DNA from: JBGSUZ01 sp963677505
Lineage (GTDB): Bacteria; Bacillota; Clostridia; Peptostreptococcales; Acidaminobacteraceae
Reading direction: 5' to 3'
Length of the DNA stretch: 52,879 nt
Assembly: GCA_963677505.2 (NCBI GenBank)
Contig: CAXXWB010000052.1
Location: 1 to 52,879, forward strand
A program made the position numbers and the translations under genes. This document shows positions 1 to 8,778 of this stretch, piece by piece. A model generated the notes under the pieces. That model had not been told where the DNA came from. It worked only from the letters and a program-made list of their open reading frames with translations, and did no database searches. Numbering within the stretch: the stretch's first letter is position 1; each line of letters starts with the position of its first letter.

Positions 1-1
1 T

Positions 2-142
2 TTAAATGATCTGGAAAGTATTGAAAAAGCCTTTAATGAAACATATTTCGGATCAGCCAAGAAAGCCTTACTCTCAGCGATAAAAATTGCAAATGAGAGA
101 TATTTAGTCATTAAGAAAGACCAAACTAAAGAGCTGGATTGA
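2..142 (+). CDS. C-terminal end of an unidentified protein (partial)
   Basis: An open frame enters from the left edge and runs 46 codons to a TGA at 140-142. The visible tail is lysine-rich and probably helical (it contains SAKKALLSAIKIANERYLVI). I do not recognise the family from this fragment. It is followed by a clear intrinsic terminator at 195-243, which supports it as the real end of a transcription unit on this strand. The CoA-transferase downstream is separately transcribed or read through. Confidence 0.55.
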   Translation, partial: LNDLESIEKAFNETYFGSAKKALLSAIKIANERYLVIKKDQTKELD

Positions 143-194
143 TTTAATGGGAATTTTTACTGAGGTGCTGCCCGCATCTTGTCCTAAAAATTCT

Positions 195-243
195 GGGAGT
201 TAGATTATTTATCTATAAGATAAGTATTCTAGCTCCTTTTTTT
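195..243 (+). terminator. Rho-independent terminator
   Basis: A stem of GGAGTTAGA with TCTAGCTCC (one G-U pair) encloses an AT-rich loop and is followed by a run of T. It ends the upstream partial gene. Confidence 0.8.
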
Positions 244-280
244 GTTCACCTAAAACCACTTAAATAATGGAGGGACAATC

Positions 281-1816
281 ATGGAATTTGAAAATAGAAT
301 TAGATGCCCAAAACTAAAAGAAAAAATTATGGATCCCTATGAAGCATCTTTATTTATCCAAAACGGCATGACTATTGCTACTAGCGGATTTACCCCATCT
401 GGGTACCCTAAAGTAACACCTCTTGCTTTGGCCAAACGCGCTGAGGACGGTGAAAAATTAGAACTGACTTTAATAACAGGTGCCTCTGTTGGACCAGAAC
501 TAGATGAAGCCTTAACCAAGTCAGGCGTATTGGTCAGACGGTTTCCCTATCAGACCAATGAAACTTGCAGAAATGCCATTAATGCTGGAAAAGTCAAGTA
601 TGCGGACATGCACTTATCTCATGTCTCACAATATATGGACTACGGTTTCTTTGGAGAAATTGATGTGGCCATAATAGAAGCAATTGCCATCAATGAGGAT
701 GGAGGGATTGTGCCATCAACTTCTGTTGGGGTATCACCCCAAGCAGTCAAAAATGCTCAAGTGGTAATTGTTGAAATCAATACGTCACAACCTATGTCTT
801 TAGAAGGGGTTCATGATATTTACATGACCGAAAAACCGCCTTTTAGAAAGCCCATCCCGATTGAACATACAGGCGATAGAATTGGAACGACTTTTATTCC
901 TTGTGATCCAGACAAAATTGTTGCAATTGTCCATTCGGACATAAAAGATAAAGTAAGGCCTTTAGGACCAATCGATGAAGATTCGGCTGCTATTTCAAAG
1001 CATATTATTAAATTCTTCGAACGGGAAGTCGATGCAGGAAGACTGCCTGAAAACCTATTACCTTTACAGTCGGGTGTAGGTTCAGTGGCAAATGCAGTGA
1101 TGAGTGGGCTCGTGGATTCTAAATTTGAAAACTTAACATGCTATACTGAAGTTATTCAAGATTGCATGTTGGACCTTATAGATGCAGGCAAAGTTACCGT
1201 TGCATCTGGTACTTCCTTTACGCCGTCGGTCCAAGGCTTAGACAGACTTATGGACAATATGGCACATTATGCAAAATACTGCGTCATTCGTCCTATGGAA
1301 ATCAGCAATCACCCTGAAGTAGCAAGACGATTAGGCGTTATTTCCATGAATACGGCTATTGAAGTCGATATTTTTGGTCATGTCAACTCGACCAATATTA
1401 TGGGGTCAAGAATGATGAATGGCATTGGCGGTTCAGGCGATTTTACTAGAAATGCATATATTTCAATATTTACAACTGTCTCAACGGCAAAAGGTGGTGA
1501 CATATCATCAATTGTACCTATGGCGTCCCATGTGGATCATACGGAACACGATGTACAAGTCGTTGTTACTGAACAAGGACTGGCAGATTTGAGAGGATTG
1601 AGTCCACTTGAGAGAGCGGAAGCAATTATTGAAAATTGTGCACACCCTGACTATAAACCAATGTTAAAAGATTACTTATCACGTGCCAATTCTGGAAAAC
1701 TGCATCATGAGCCCCATGTGATTGGGGAGGCGTTGTCCATGCATGAAAGGTTTATTCTAACTGGAAGTATGAAGTTACCTGAGGCAATACATGAAGTCAC
1801 CAAAGAGATCGTATAA
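281..1816 (+). CDS. Acetyl-CoA hydrolase / succinate-type CoA-transferase
   Basis: The 511-residue protein belongs to the Cat1/AarC/Ach1 family of class I CoA-transferases, which move CoA between acyl-CoA and a carboxylate such as acetate or succinate. The family length is about 500-540 residues, so it looks complete. The catalytic glutamate is in the motif YTEVIQD at about residues 288-294. The Gly-rich stretch NGIGGSGDF near 385 and the tail motif GLADLRGLSPLERA are typical of the family. The ATG follows a GGAGGG site with good spacing. The nitroreductase gene starts 35 bases after its stop, so they are probably co-transcribed. In an amino-acid fermenter it would conserve the CoA ester bond during acid formation; the actual acyl substrates cannot be told from sequence. 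Confidence 0.88.
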   Translation: MEFENRIRCPKLKEKIMDPYEASLFIQNGMTIATSGFTPSGYPKVTPLALAKRAEDGEKLELTLITGASVGPELDEALTKSGVLVRRFPYQTNETCRNAINAGKVKYADMHLSHVSQYMDYGFFGEIDVAIIEAIAINEDGGIVPSTSVGVSPQAVKNAQVVIVEINTSQPMSLEGVHDIYMTEKPPFRKPIPIEHTGDRIGTTFIPCDPDKIVAIVHSDIKDKVRPLGPIDEDSAAISKHIIKFFEREVDAGRLPENLLPLQSGVGSVANAVMSGLVDSKFENLTCYTEVIQDCMLDLIDAGKVTVASGTSFTPSVQGLDRLMDNMAHYAKYCVIRPMEISNHPEVARRLGVISMNTAIEVDIFGHVNSTNIMGSRMMNGIGGSGDFTRNAYISIFTTVSTAKGGDISSIVPMASHVDHTEHDVQVVVTEQGLADLRGLSPLERAEAIIENCAHPDYKPMLKDYLSRANSGKLHHEPHVIGEALSMHERFILTGSMKLPEAIHEVTKEIV

Positions 1817-1851
1817 TCAGTCGAAGGAATCACGGCAAGGAGGAAACCTAA

Positions 1852-2592
1852 ATGGAATCACTGGTTGAAGTGTTGTTGAAACATCGCTCTATTAGAAAGT
1901 TCAAACCCAAAGCGGTATCGAATGAACATTTAGAATTGATTCTAAGTGCTGCTCAGGCCGCTCCAACTTCTAGTTTTTTACAGGCTTATAGCATTATAAA
2001 TATTGGAAAAGGTATCAATCGTGAAACATTGATGCATTTATGTGATGATCAAAGCTATGTCAGTGGTGCACCTGTTTTTTTGGTATTTTGTGCAGACCTT
2101 CACAGACTTCATTTAATGAGTGACTTACATGAGAAACGCTATGAACGAGGATGGACAGAAAGCCTAATTTTAGCTACCGTTGATGCGGCGCTGGCAGGTC
2201 AAAACGCTATGATTGCAGCAGAAGCTTTAGGGCTCGGTGGCGTTTATATTGGCGGGATACGCAATAACATTCAAGGGGTTTCTAAATTGCTAGAGCTTCC
2301 AGAAGAGGTCTACCCTGTATTTGGATTGTGCATTGGTCATCCCGATCAAGATCCGCAAATAAAAGAGCGTTTGCCTCAACAGATTGTAGTGCATCAAGAA
2401 AAGTACACAAGACTTGATCATCATGCTACACTCTTAGCCGAATATGATGAACGTATTAGAGAATACTATATCCAGCGCACTAAAGGTAAAATTAAAACTT
2501 CTTGGAGTGAAGCTGCAGCAGAAAAATTAAGTAGTGAAATAAGACCCGAAGTGGGGCCGTTTCTAAAACAGCAAAAGTTAGGTATCAAATAG
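1852..2592 (+). CDS. NfsA-like NAD(P)H:flavin nitroreductase
   Basis: This 246-residue protein is of the nitroreductase family, NfsA/FRP branch. These are FMN-dependent NAD(P)H oxidoreductases acting on nitroaromatics, quinones or flavins. The N-terminus has the phosphate-binding RSIRKFKP and the AAPTSSFLQAYSI stretch. The middle has ALGLGGVYIGGIRN, the loop that contacts FMN, and the C-terminal part has the IGHPDQDPQIKERLP-type segment of the NfsA branch. An AAGGAGG site sits seven bases before the ATG. It follows the CoA-transferase closely. The physiological substrate is unknown. Confidence 0.85.
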   Translation: MESLVEVLLKHRSIRKFKPKAVSNEHLELILSAAQAAPTSSFLQAYSIINIGKGINRETLMHLCDDQSYVSGAPVFLVFCADLHRLHLMSDLHEKRYERGWTESLILATVDAALAGQNAMIAAEALGLGGVYIGGIRNNIQGVSKLLELPEEVYPVFGLCIGHPDQDPQIKERLPQQIVVHQEKYTRLDHHATLLAEYDERIREYYIQRTKGKIKTSWSEAAAEKLSSEIRPEVGPFLKQQKLGIK

Positions 2593-2704
2593 CCTAATCA
2601 GTTTACTAATCTATTATAGTAAGTTAACTTTCTCTGCCTCATATGGGTTGAGCAAATAGTATTATTGGTTTTATGCGTACAGGCAGAGTTTGTTTGACCA
2701 ATAA

Positions 2705-2743
2705 AAAACACCACTAATTTTAAAATGTTTAGTGGTGTTTTTG
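2705..2743. terminator. Bidirectional-looking intrinsic terminator
   Basis: A 13-bp perfect stem (AAAACACCACTAA with its complement) around an AT-rich loop is followed by T-rich sequence. It ends the CoA-transferase/nitroreductase unit. A weaker upstream stem, CTCTGCCT at 2632-2639 with AGGCAGAG at 2681-2688, spans a 41-base loop and may also contribute. Confidence 0.8.
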
Positions 2744-2825
2744 TTGTTTAAGTTTATTTTTACGTTACAAATAATTTGAACGTACATTTTTTTATTACAA
2801 GTATATTACAGGTGGAAATAAACGA

Positions 2826-2854
2826 TTGAATTTAGAAAAGTCTTGTTATAGAAT
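2826..2854 (+). promoter_or_regulatory. Sigma-A promoter for leader and ABC exporter
   Basis: TTGAAT at 2826-2831 and TAGAAT at 2849-2854 are spaced by 17 bases. The expected start is near 2861, about 30 bases before the leader ORF. Confidence 0.6.
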
Positions 2855-2890
2855 CAGCGTATAAATAATTTTAAGGAAGGAGGCAGCAAA

Positions 2891-2968
2891 ATGAGATTTA
2901 CTAATAAAAGTTCTTGGGTCATTGAAACAGTCAACCAAATACACATTTTGCAGCCTGTGGAATTGTAG
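2891..2968 (+). CDS. 25-residue leader peptide upstream of ABC exporter
   Basis: A 25-codon ORF starts at an ATG preceded by a very strong AAGGAAGGAGG site and ends with TAG. The peptide begins MRFTNKSSWVIETVN and ends HILQPVEL. It has no signal peptide and resembles no protein I know. It lies between a good promoter and two intrinsic terminators, upstream of a BmrC/BmrD-like exporter pair. That is the layout of B. subtilis bmrB-bmrCD, where translation of a leader peptide controls read-through of a terminator. The role as attenuator is inference; the ORF, its ribosome binding site and the terminators are visible. Confidence 0.6.
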   Translation: MRFTNKSSWVIETVNQIHILQPVEL

Positions 2969-3006
2969 TGCAAAGATTATTTAGAGGATTATCTAATATT
3001 GCATTC

Positions 3007-3033
3007 AACCAGAGGTAGATCTCTGGTTTTTTT
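3007..3033 (+). terminator. First attenuator terminator
   Basis: The stem AACCAGAG (3007-3014) with CTCTGGTT (3021-3028) is followed by a run of T, 39 bases after the leader stop codon. Upstream, TGCAA at 2969-2973 can pair either with TTGCA at 2948-2952 inside the leader ORF or with TTGCA at 2999-3003, which gives mutually exclusive hairpins before this terminator. Confidence 0.75.
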
Positions 3034-3047
3034 GTGCCATAAATTTG

Positions 3048-3075
3048 GACACAGACCTAGGTCTGTGTCTTTTTT
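3048..3075 (+). terminator. Second attenuator terminator
   Basis: A perfect 22-base palindrome (arms GACACAGACCT and AGGTCTGTGTC) runs straight into a T tract. It sits 84 bases before the exporter start codon, so the exporter needs read-through of two terminators or another promoter. Confidence 0.8.
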
Positions 3076-3159
3076 GTTGGCTTCTATAGGAAATCTAATG
3101 ATTTCAAAATGATGCTAATGGTATTAAATGAATGAAGTGTTTTGCAAGGAGGGGGATTT

Positions 3160-4929
3160 ATGAAAAACATCAAGCAATTATTTAAGTTTATGGGTGGCAA
3201 TGGACTGGTTTATTTTATCGCCATGGTCTCGGTATTCTTAGCGACAGTCACATCACTAACAGTCCCAATTGTCATTCGCTATGTCATCGACGATTTGATT
3301 AGTGGTAAAAGCACTATTGATAATAACTGGGTCGCTATTATGACTGGTAGAACCGTTATAGGAGCATGTCTTGCCATATTGGTTCTAACAGTACTCAGAG
3401 GGATTTTTATCTTCTTAAAAGGGTGGGCGAGCGCCTATGCTTCTGAACGTATTGCCAAGGGTATTAAAGACAAAATCATGGACCATCTGCAACATGTCAG
3501 ATATGATTTTTACTCAACTCACGACACAGGAGATTTGATTCAAAGGGCTACTTCAGATGTAGAGACCATTAGACGGTTTTTATCAGTGCAAATAGTTGAG
3601 GTTGCCAATATATTCATAATGGTAGGCGTTGTAGCTGCCATGATGTACTCTATGAGTCCTAAATTAACATTTGTTGCCTTGTCACTGATTCCAATAATTG
3701 TGGGCTTCTCATTTTACTTTTTCTTCAATATTAAAAAGAAATTCAAAGTGTGCGATGAAGCTGAAGGGAAGCTGTCTTCCGTTCTTCAGGAAAATCTAAA
3801 CGGCATAAAAGTCGTCAAAGCTTTCGGAAGAGAACCATACGAAATTCAGCGCTTCGAAACGGTAAACTCAGATTTAAGAGATAAGGTACAGAAATTAATA
3901 CAAAGTTTTGCAAGTTATTGGTCAATTTCTGATGTCATGTGTTATTCCCAAATTGCACTAGTAGTCATATTTGGCTCTATCTGGTGTTATGAAGGTACGT
4001 TGACAATCGGTGTGGTCTTTGCGTTTGTCACCTATGAGGGCATGTTACTCTTCCCTGTGAGAATATTAGGGCGGGTCCTCAGTGAATTTGGAAAATCCTT
4101 AGTTTCTGTAGACCGAATCAGCGAAATTTTAGACACAACATTGGACAGTGTTGATGATGGTTCTCTTGAAACGGACATTAAAGGAAATATTGAATTTAAA
4201 AATGTTTCTTTCCAATACGATTCGACAAGAGAAATTATTAGAGACATATCGTTCTCGATCAAAGCAGGGGAAACGATTGGAATACTGGGCCCTACAGGTT
4301 CAGGAAAATCTACACTTGGTTATTTAATGACCCGCTTATACGACCCAACTTCAGGCGTTATCGAAATTGACGGTATCGATATTAAGGACATTAAAAAGCT
4401 GTGGTTGCGAAAAAATATTGGACTTGTCCTTCAAGAAACTTTTTTATACGCAAAATCTATACAGGAGAACATCGCTATCAAAGAAGATTCTTGGGAATTA
4501 AGTGAAGTTGTGGATGCGGCTAAGATTGCAACCCTTCACCACAATATACTGGACTTTGAAGATCAATATGAAACCATCGTCGGAGAAAAGGGGGTTTCAC
4601 TTTCAGGAGGTCAAAGACAGCGTGTTGCAATTGCTAGAACCATAATGCAGTCTCTTCCAGTAATGATATTTGACGACTCATTAAGTGCGGTAGATACTGA
4701 AACCGATCGCATGATCAGAGAATCCCTTAAAAAGACACACAGTCAAAGCACAACGCTGATTATGTCACACCGTATCAATACTTTGGCTGAAACAGATAGA
4801 GTTCTGGTCATTGAAAATGGAGAAATAACCGCATTTGACAGACACGAAAAGCTAATCGAACAAGAGGGACTCTACAAACGTATTTGGGAGATTCAGAACC
4901 TTGTAGGATTGGATAACATCGGCGCCTAG
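3160..4929 (+). CDS. ABC exporter half-transporter, degenerate-site subunit (BmrC-like)
   Basis: A 589-residue half-transporter with an N-terminal six-helix transmembrane domain (about 1-310) and a C-terminal nucleotide-binding domain. Walker A is GPTGSGKST near residue 376, the signature is intact (LSGGQRQRVAIAR), and Walker B reads MIFDDSLSAVD. The usual catalytic glutamate is therefore Asp506. This is the pattern of the degenerate-site subunit in heterodimeric exporters such as TM287/288 and BmrCD. The ATG at 3160 is chosen because GGAGGGGG lies just upstream; an in-frame TTG at 3142 would overlap that site. The partner gene starts 11 bases after the stop. Substrate, probably a drug or toxic compound, is inferred. 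Confidence 0.9.
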   Translation: MKNIKQLFKFMGGNGLVYFIAMVSVFLATVTSLTVPIVIRYVIDDLISGKSTIDNNWVAIMTGRTVIGACLAILVLTVLRGIFIFLKGWASAYASERIAKGIKDKIMDHLQHVRYDFYSTHDTGDLIQRATSDVETIRRFLSVQIVEVANIFIMVGVVAAMMYSMSPKLTFVALSLIPIIVGFSFYFFFNIKKKFKVCDEAEGKLSSVLQENLNGIKVVKAFGREPYEIQRFETVNSDLRDKVQKLIQSFASYWSISDVMCYSQIALVVIFGSIWCYEGTLTIGVVFAFVTYEGMLLFPVRILGRVLSEFGKSLVSVDRISEILDTTLDSVDDGSLETDIKGNIEFKNVSFQYDSTREIIRDISFSIKAGETIGILGPTGSGKSTLGYLMTRLYDPTSGVIEIDGIDIKDIKKLWLRKNIGLVLQETFLYAKSIQENIAIKEDSWELSEVVDAAKIATLHHNILDFEDQYETIVGEKGVSLSGGQRQRVAIARTIMQSLPVMIFDDSLSAVDTETDRMIRESLKKTHSQSTTLIMSHRINTLAETDRVLVIENGEITAFDRHEKLIEQEGLYKRIWEIQNLVGLDNIGA

Positions 4930-4939
4930 GAGGTGTTTT

Positions 4940-6766
4940 ATGAACAATGATAAAGTTTCAAAAGAAGAAAAAAGAAAATTTGATAAAAATGTATGGATTA
5001 AGCTCATGCCTGAAATCCTTGTATTTAAAAAAGAACTTATTATATTGAGTATTTTTGCAGTTATAACAGCGGTCATTGACGTAACTATGAGTTATATGAC
5101 CAAGCTTGCCATCGATAAATTTATTGTGGGCAGAACCTTAGTAGGGATAGAGTATTACATTGCTATATATGCAGTGCTCATTGTAACGCTGGGCTTCACC
5201 ATCTATACCTTTATCAGCTATGGTGGAAAAATTGAAGTTGGCTTGTCTTATAACATTCACAAAAAGGGATTCGATAAAATACAAGAGCTGTCCATGTCCT
5301 ACTATGATAAAAATGCCATCGGTTGGATAATGGCACGTATGACCTCAGACGTAGGTAAACTAGGAGAATTCATTTCCTGGAGTGTTCTGGACATGGTATG
5401 GGGTATTGCCATGATGATCGGTATTGTAGGTGTCATGACGGTAGTTAATCTTAAACTGACCCTAATAACCCTTGCAGTAGCACCTCTATTAGTTGTTGTC
5501 AGCATTTACTTCCAAAAGAAAATTATTGATGTTCAAAGAGTCGTTAGAAAAATGAACTCCAAAATTACGGGTTCCATCAACGAAGGGATTATTGGGGCAA
5601 AAACGACGAAAACTTTAGTGGTTGAAGAAAAGCTCATGGCTGAGTTCAAAGGTCTAACAGAAGAAATGAAGCACGCTTCCATTCGTTCCACCGTATTTTC
5701 TTCTCTATTCCAACCGATTGTTATCAACTTAGGTGCCATCGGCACAGTCCTTGCCATTTATAACGGCAGCAGCGGCATCGTTGCGGGTACAATAACTTAT
5801 GGTACATTGGTGTTGTTCATCAATTTCTCGGTTCAGTTTTTTGAGCCAGTGCGAGAAATGGCTAGAATTTTGGCTGAAATGCAAAGTGCTCAAGTTGCAG
5901 CAGAGAGAATTTTTACCCTTCTTGAAGCCACTACGGAGATTGAAGAAAAACCAGAAGTCCTTGAGAAATATGGAGAAGTCATTTGTCCGAATTATGACGC
6001 TTTTGAACCCTTAATTGGCAATATTGAATTTAAAGATGTTTCCTTCCATTATAAAGAAGGCGAAACTGTGCTCCAAAATATGAACTTAAGTTTTGAACAA
6101 GGGCAGTCTATTGCCCTAGTAGGAGAGACAGGTTCTGGGAAGTCCACCATTGTCAATTTGATTTGCCGTTTCTATGAACCGTCCCAAGGCGATGTTTTAA
6201 TGGACGGGAAGTCTCTAAAGGACAGAACACAGAGTTGGATTCACAACAACATCGGCTATGTCCTTCAAACCCCTCATTTATTCAGCGGAACCATTAAAGA
6301 CAATATTAGATATGGAAATTTAGACGCCAGCGACGAAGAAATTACAAAGGCTGCTAAATATGTAAATGCCCATGATTTTATTGTTCAAATGGAAAAGGGG
6401 TATGACTCAGAAGTAGGTGAAGGTGGCAGTCTTTTATCTACAGGACAAAAGCAATTGATTTCATTTGCAAGAGCAATTATTGCCAATCCTCGTATCTTTG
6501 TATTGGATGAAGCTACCAGTTCCATTGATACTGAAAGTGAGATGTTGATCCAATTGGCCCTTCAAAAAGTATTGGAAGGAAGGACAAGCTTTATCATTGC
6601 TCACCGACTTTCAACCATCAGGTCTTGTGATAGAATTTTGGTTATTGAAAAGGGAGTTGTGCTAGAAGATGGCAACCATGAGGCTTTAATGGCCTCAAAA
6701 GGTCATTACTACAAACTGTATACCAACCAATATATTGAAGAACACGAAGAAAAATTATTGGCTTAA
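4940..6766 (+). CDS. ABC exporter half-transporter, catalytic-Glu subunit (BmrD-like)
   Basis: A 608-residue half-transporter partnering the preceding gene. The transmembrane domain covers about 1-340. Walker A is GETGSGKST near residue 395. Walker B (FVLDEATSSID) keeps the catalytic Glu524, but the ABC signature is altered to LSTGQKQ. The two subunits therefore complement each other: this one supplies the catalytic glutamate, the other the canonical signature. That gives one consensus and one degenerate ATP site, as known for heterodimeric exporters. An AGGAGG site lies between the genes. A strong terminator follows at 6773. Confidence 0.9.
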   Translation: MNNDKVSKEEKRKFDKNVWIKLMPEILVFKKELIILSIFAVITAVIDVTMSYMTKLAIDKFIVGRTLVGIEYYIAIYAVLIVTLGFTIYTFISYGGKIEVGLSYNIHKKGFDKIQELSMSYYDKNAIGWIMARMTSDVGKLGEFISWSVLDMVWGIAMMIGIVGVMTVVNLKLTLITLAVAPLLVVVSIYFQKKIIDVQRVVRKMNSKITGSINEGIIGAKTTKTLVVEEKLMAEFKGLTEEMKHASIRSTVFSSLFQPIVINLGAIGTVLAIYNGSSGIVAGTITYGTLVLFINFSVQFFEPVREMARILAEMQSAQVAAERIFTLLEATTEIEEKPEVLEKYGEVICPNYDAFEPLIGNIEFKDVSFHYKEGETVLQNMNLSFEQGQSIALVGETGSGKSTIVNLICRFYEPSQGDVLMDGKSLKDRTQSWIHNNIGYVLQTPHLFSGTIKDNIRYGNLDASDEEITKAAKYVNAHDFIVQMEKGYDSEVGEGGSLLSTGQKQLISFARAIIANPRIFVLDEATSSIDTESEMLIQLALQKVLEGRTSFIIAHRLSTIRSCDRILVIEKGVVLEDGNHEALMASKGHYYKLYTNQYIEEHEEKLLA

Positions 6767-6772
6767 TAGGAG

Positions 6773-6802
6773 AACCGCACCTGCATAGGGGTGCGGTTTT
6801 TT
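6773..6802 (+). terminator. Rho-independent terminator of the exporter operon
   Basis: The stem AACCGCACC with GGTGCGGTT closes on a short loop and continues into TTTTTT, six bases after the exporter stop codon. Confidence 0.88.
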
Positions 6803-6905
6803 CTGTGCAATTATTTTAGTATAATGCAATCCAATCGTTTATTATGTATAATGGTCATTGTAACCCAGTATAAATTACTGTTCTGTATGAAATGGGAGGT
6901 TCCTG

Positions 6906-7487
6906 GTGAAGCTATTGCATGAAAAAATCTTAAAAGATGGCACTATCGTAGGTGATGATATTTTAAAAGTGGATAAATTTTTAAATCATCAAATCGATGT
7001 TGCTTTAATGCATGAAATTGGAAAGGTGTTTTATGAACACTTTAAAAATGATGGAGTCAATAAAATACTTACCATTGAAGCCTCTGGCATAGCTATTGGT
7101 ATGGCAGTAGCTGCTGAGTTTAATGTGCCACTGGTCTTTGCAAAAAAAGTGGCATCCAGAAACCTTGATCTGGATACTTATGAGACACAAGTTTACAGTT
7201 TTACAAAAGATCAAAATTATACCGTTCGCGTATCTAAGAAATTTTTAAATGAAGAGGACCACGTTCTGATTGTAGACGATTTCTTAGCTATGGGACGAGC
7301 GGCTCTGGGCCTCGTAGATTTAGTGGAGCAAGGAAAAGGGACTGTGGCTGGTGTAGGTATTGTTATTGAAAAGGTATTTCAAGAAGGTGGGCAGTTGGTC
7401 AAAGATAAGGGTATTAAGTTGGTTTCTTTAGCACAAATTGAACGCTTTGAGAATTCAGTGCCTATTTTCTTACCGACGGAAAACTGA
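6906..7487 (+). CDS. xpt: Xanthine phosphoribosyltransferase
   Basis: A 193-residue type I phosphoribosyltransferase of the Xpt family, which salvages xanthine to XMP with PRPP. The PRPP-binding motif is VLIVDDFLAMGRAA near residue 120. The N-terminal MKLLHEKILKDGTIVGDDILKVDKFLNHQID is characteristic of Xpt. It starts with GTG at 6906 behind a GGGAGG site. No purine riboswitch could be recognised in the 100 bases upstream, unlike Bacillus xpt. The histidine kinase gene begins two bases after its stop codon, which implies one transcript. Confidence 0.9.
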   Translation: MKLLHEKILKDGTIVGDDILKVDKFLNHQIDVALMHEIGKVFYEHFKNDGVNKILTIEASGIAIGMAVAAEFNVPLVFAKKVASRNLDLDTYETQVYSFTKDQNYTVRVSKKFLNEEDHVLIVDDFLAMGRAALGLVDLVEQGKGTVAGVGIVIEKVFQEGGQLVKDKGIKLVSLAQIERFENSVPIFLPTEN

Positions 7488-7489
7488 TT

Positions 7490-8776
7490 ATGTGGCCAGA
7501 AAACAATACAAAAAATCAACTAAAAATCATTGCCCTTATTACCGTCATAGATGCCTTGACATCTCAAATCTATATTGACTATCTGGTCAACGGGTTTCGT
7601 GTTTCAGTTTCGGTTATATTGTTGCCAGTTATTTATTATTACTACAGAAAAATAAATCCAATCATCACCAGTATCTTTATTGGTGTTTTCGGTATTTTGT
7701 TTAGAAGTATCATTGGAGTAGGTCTGTATGGCAGTATTTATAATGCCTTTATGATGGATTATCAGATTCTGATATTTGACATCACTTATGGTATCCTATT
7801 CTATATTTTGTTTTATCGTTCTAGAAACCAATCCATGCTCAAATGGTTTTTCTCCATATGGCTATGCGATTTCACAGCAAATTTAATTGAAATGACCTTG
7901 AGAATAGGGCCCCTTACCACAAATAGCACTGAAATTATAAATACCCTCATTACGGTAGGGTTCTTTAGAACGGTGATTGCTTGTTTTCTCGTGTTCGCTT
8001 TTAAATATTATCTAATTGTCTTTCAAAAAGAGGCAAAGTATGAGAAATATCGTGTTTTTTATACTGTGTTTGCCGACTTAAAGAGCGAAACTTACTTTAT
8101 GAAAGAAAATATGGACTACATTGAGGATGTTATGAGTGAGGCTTATCATTTGTATGAGCATCTGGCTAACAGCGACGACGAGAGGGCAAAACAAATTTCT
8201 TTAAAGATTGCCAAAGATGTTCATGAAATAAAAAAGAATTATAATAAAGTTATTGATGGCATTAATAAAATTGGTAAACATGAGGACGATTACGACTATT
8301 TAGACTTGAGAGAGCTAATACTGCTCCTTCATGACTACTACGAATACGAGAAGACTGAGTTTCCTATTACCATTGAAATTGAAGATCAATTGTCCGCGAA
8401 CTTCCGTATTAAGAAGCATTTCTTACTGATGAGTGTGCTTAAAAATCTAATTGGAAACAGTGTAGAAGCCCTTGAAGGAATTACAGTCAGACGTAAATTT
8501 ATTCATGTCACCATTAAAGACTTTGATAGTAAAATTATCATTACGGTTAGAGACACGGGAAAAGGTATCAAAGAAAAGGACATATCCCTAATTTTTGAGC
8601 CAGGATATTCAACTAAGTTCAATGAAAAGACTGGAGATATTTACAGAGGACTTGGTTTAACTTTGGTCAAAGATATTGTGGTCACACAATTTGGCGGGAG
8701 CATTAGCGTAGATTCAAAATTGGAGCAGGGAACTACTTTTACAGTAGAGTTGGATCAAAACATGTTGGGGGATTAA
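7490..8776 (+). CDS. Membrane sensor histidine kinase (GlnK/YcbA-like)
   Basis: A 428-residue kinase with about six hydrophobic helices in residues 10-180, a coiled dimerisation segment, and a GHKL ATPase domain. The likely phospho-acceptor is His245 in KDVHEIKK. The N box is NLIGNSVEAL, G1 is DTGKGI, and G2 is GLGLTLVKDIV. The architecture and the YcbB-type partner match the B. subtilis GlnK-GlnL (YcbA-YcbB) pair, which senses glutamine. It has only a weak ribosome binding site, so translation is probably coupled to xpt. The response regulator follows after two bases. The signal sensed here is not known; the NhaC gene downstream is a candidate target. Confidence 0.85.
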   Translation: MWPENNTKNQLKIIALITVIDALTSQIYIDYLVNGFRVSVSVILLPVIYYYYRKINPIITSIFIGVFGILFRSIIGVGLYGSIYNAFMMDYQILIFDITYGILFYILFYRSRNQSMLKWFFSIWLCDFTANLIEMTLRIGPLTTNSTEIINTLITVGFFRTVIACFLVFAFKYYLIVFQKEAKYEKYRVFYTVFADLKSETYFMKENMDYIEDVMSEAYHLYEHLANSDDERAKQISLKIAKDVHEIKKNYNKVIDGINKIGKHEDDYDYLDLRELILLLHDYYEYEKTEFPITIEIEDQLSANFRIKKHFLLMSVLKNLIGNSVEALEGITVRRKFIHVTIKDFDSKIIITVRDTGKGIKEKDISLIFEPGYSTKFNEKTGDIYRGLGLTLVKDIVVTQFGGSISVDSKLEQGTTFTVELDQNMLGD

Positions 8777-8778
8777 TA

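Noticed and set aside
6803..6905. Purine riboswitch before xpt
   Set aside because: The conserved core and paired loops of the purine aptamer could not be found in the short leader.
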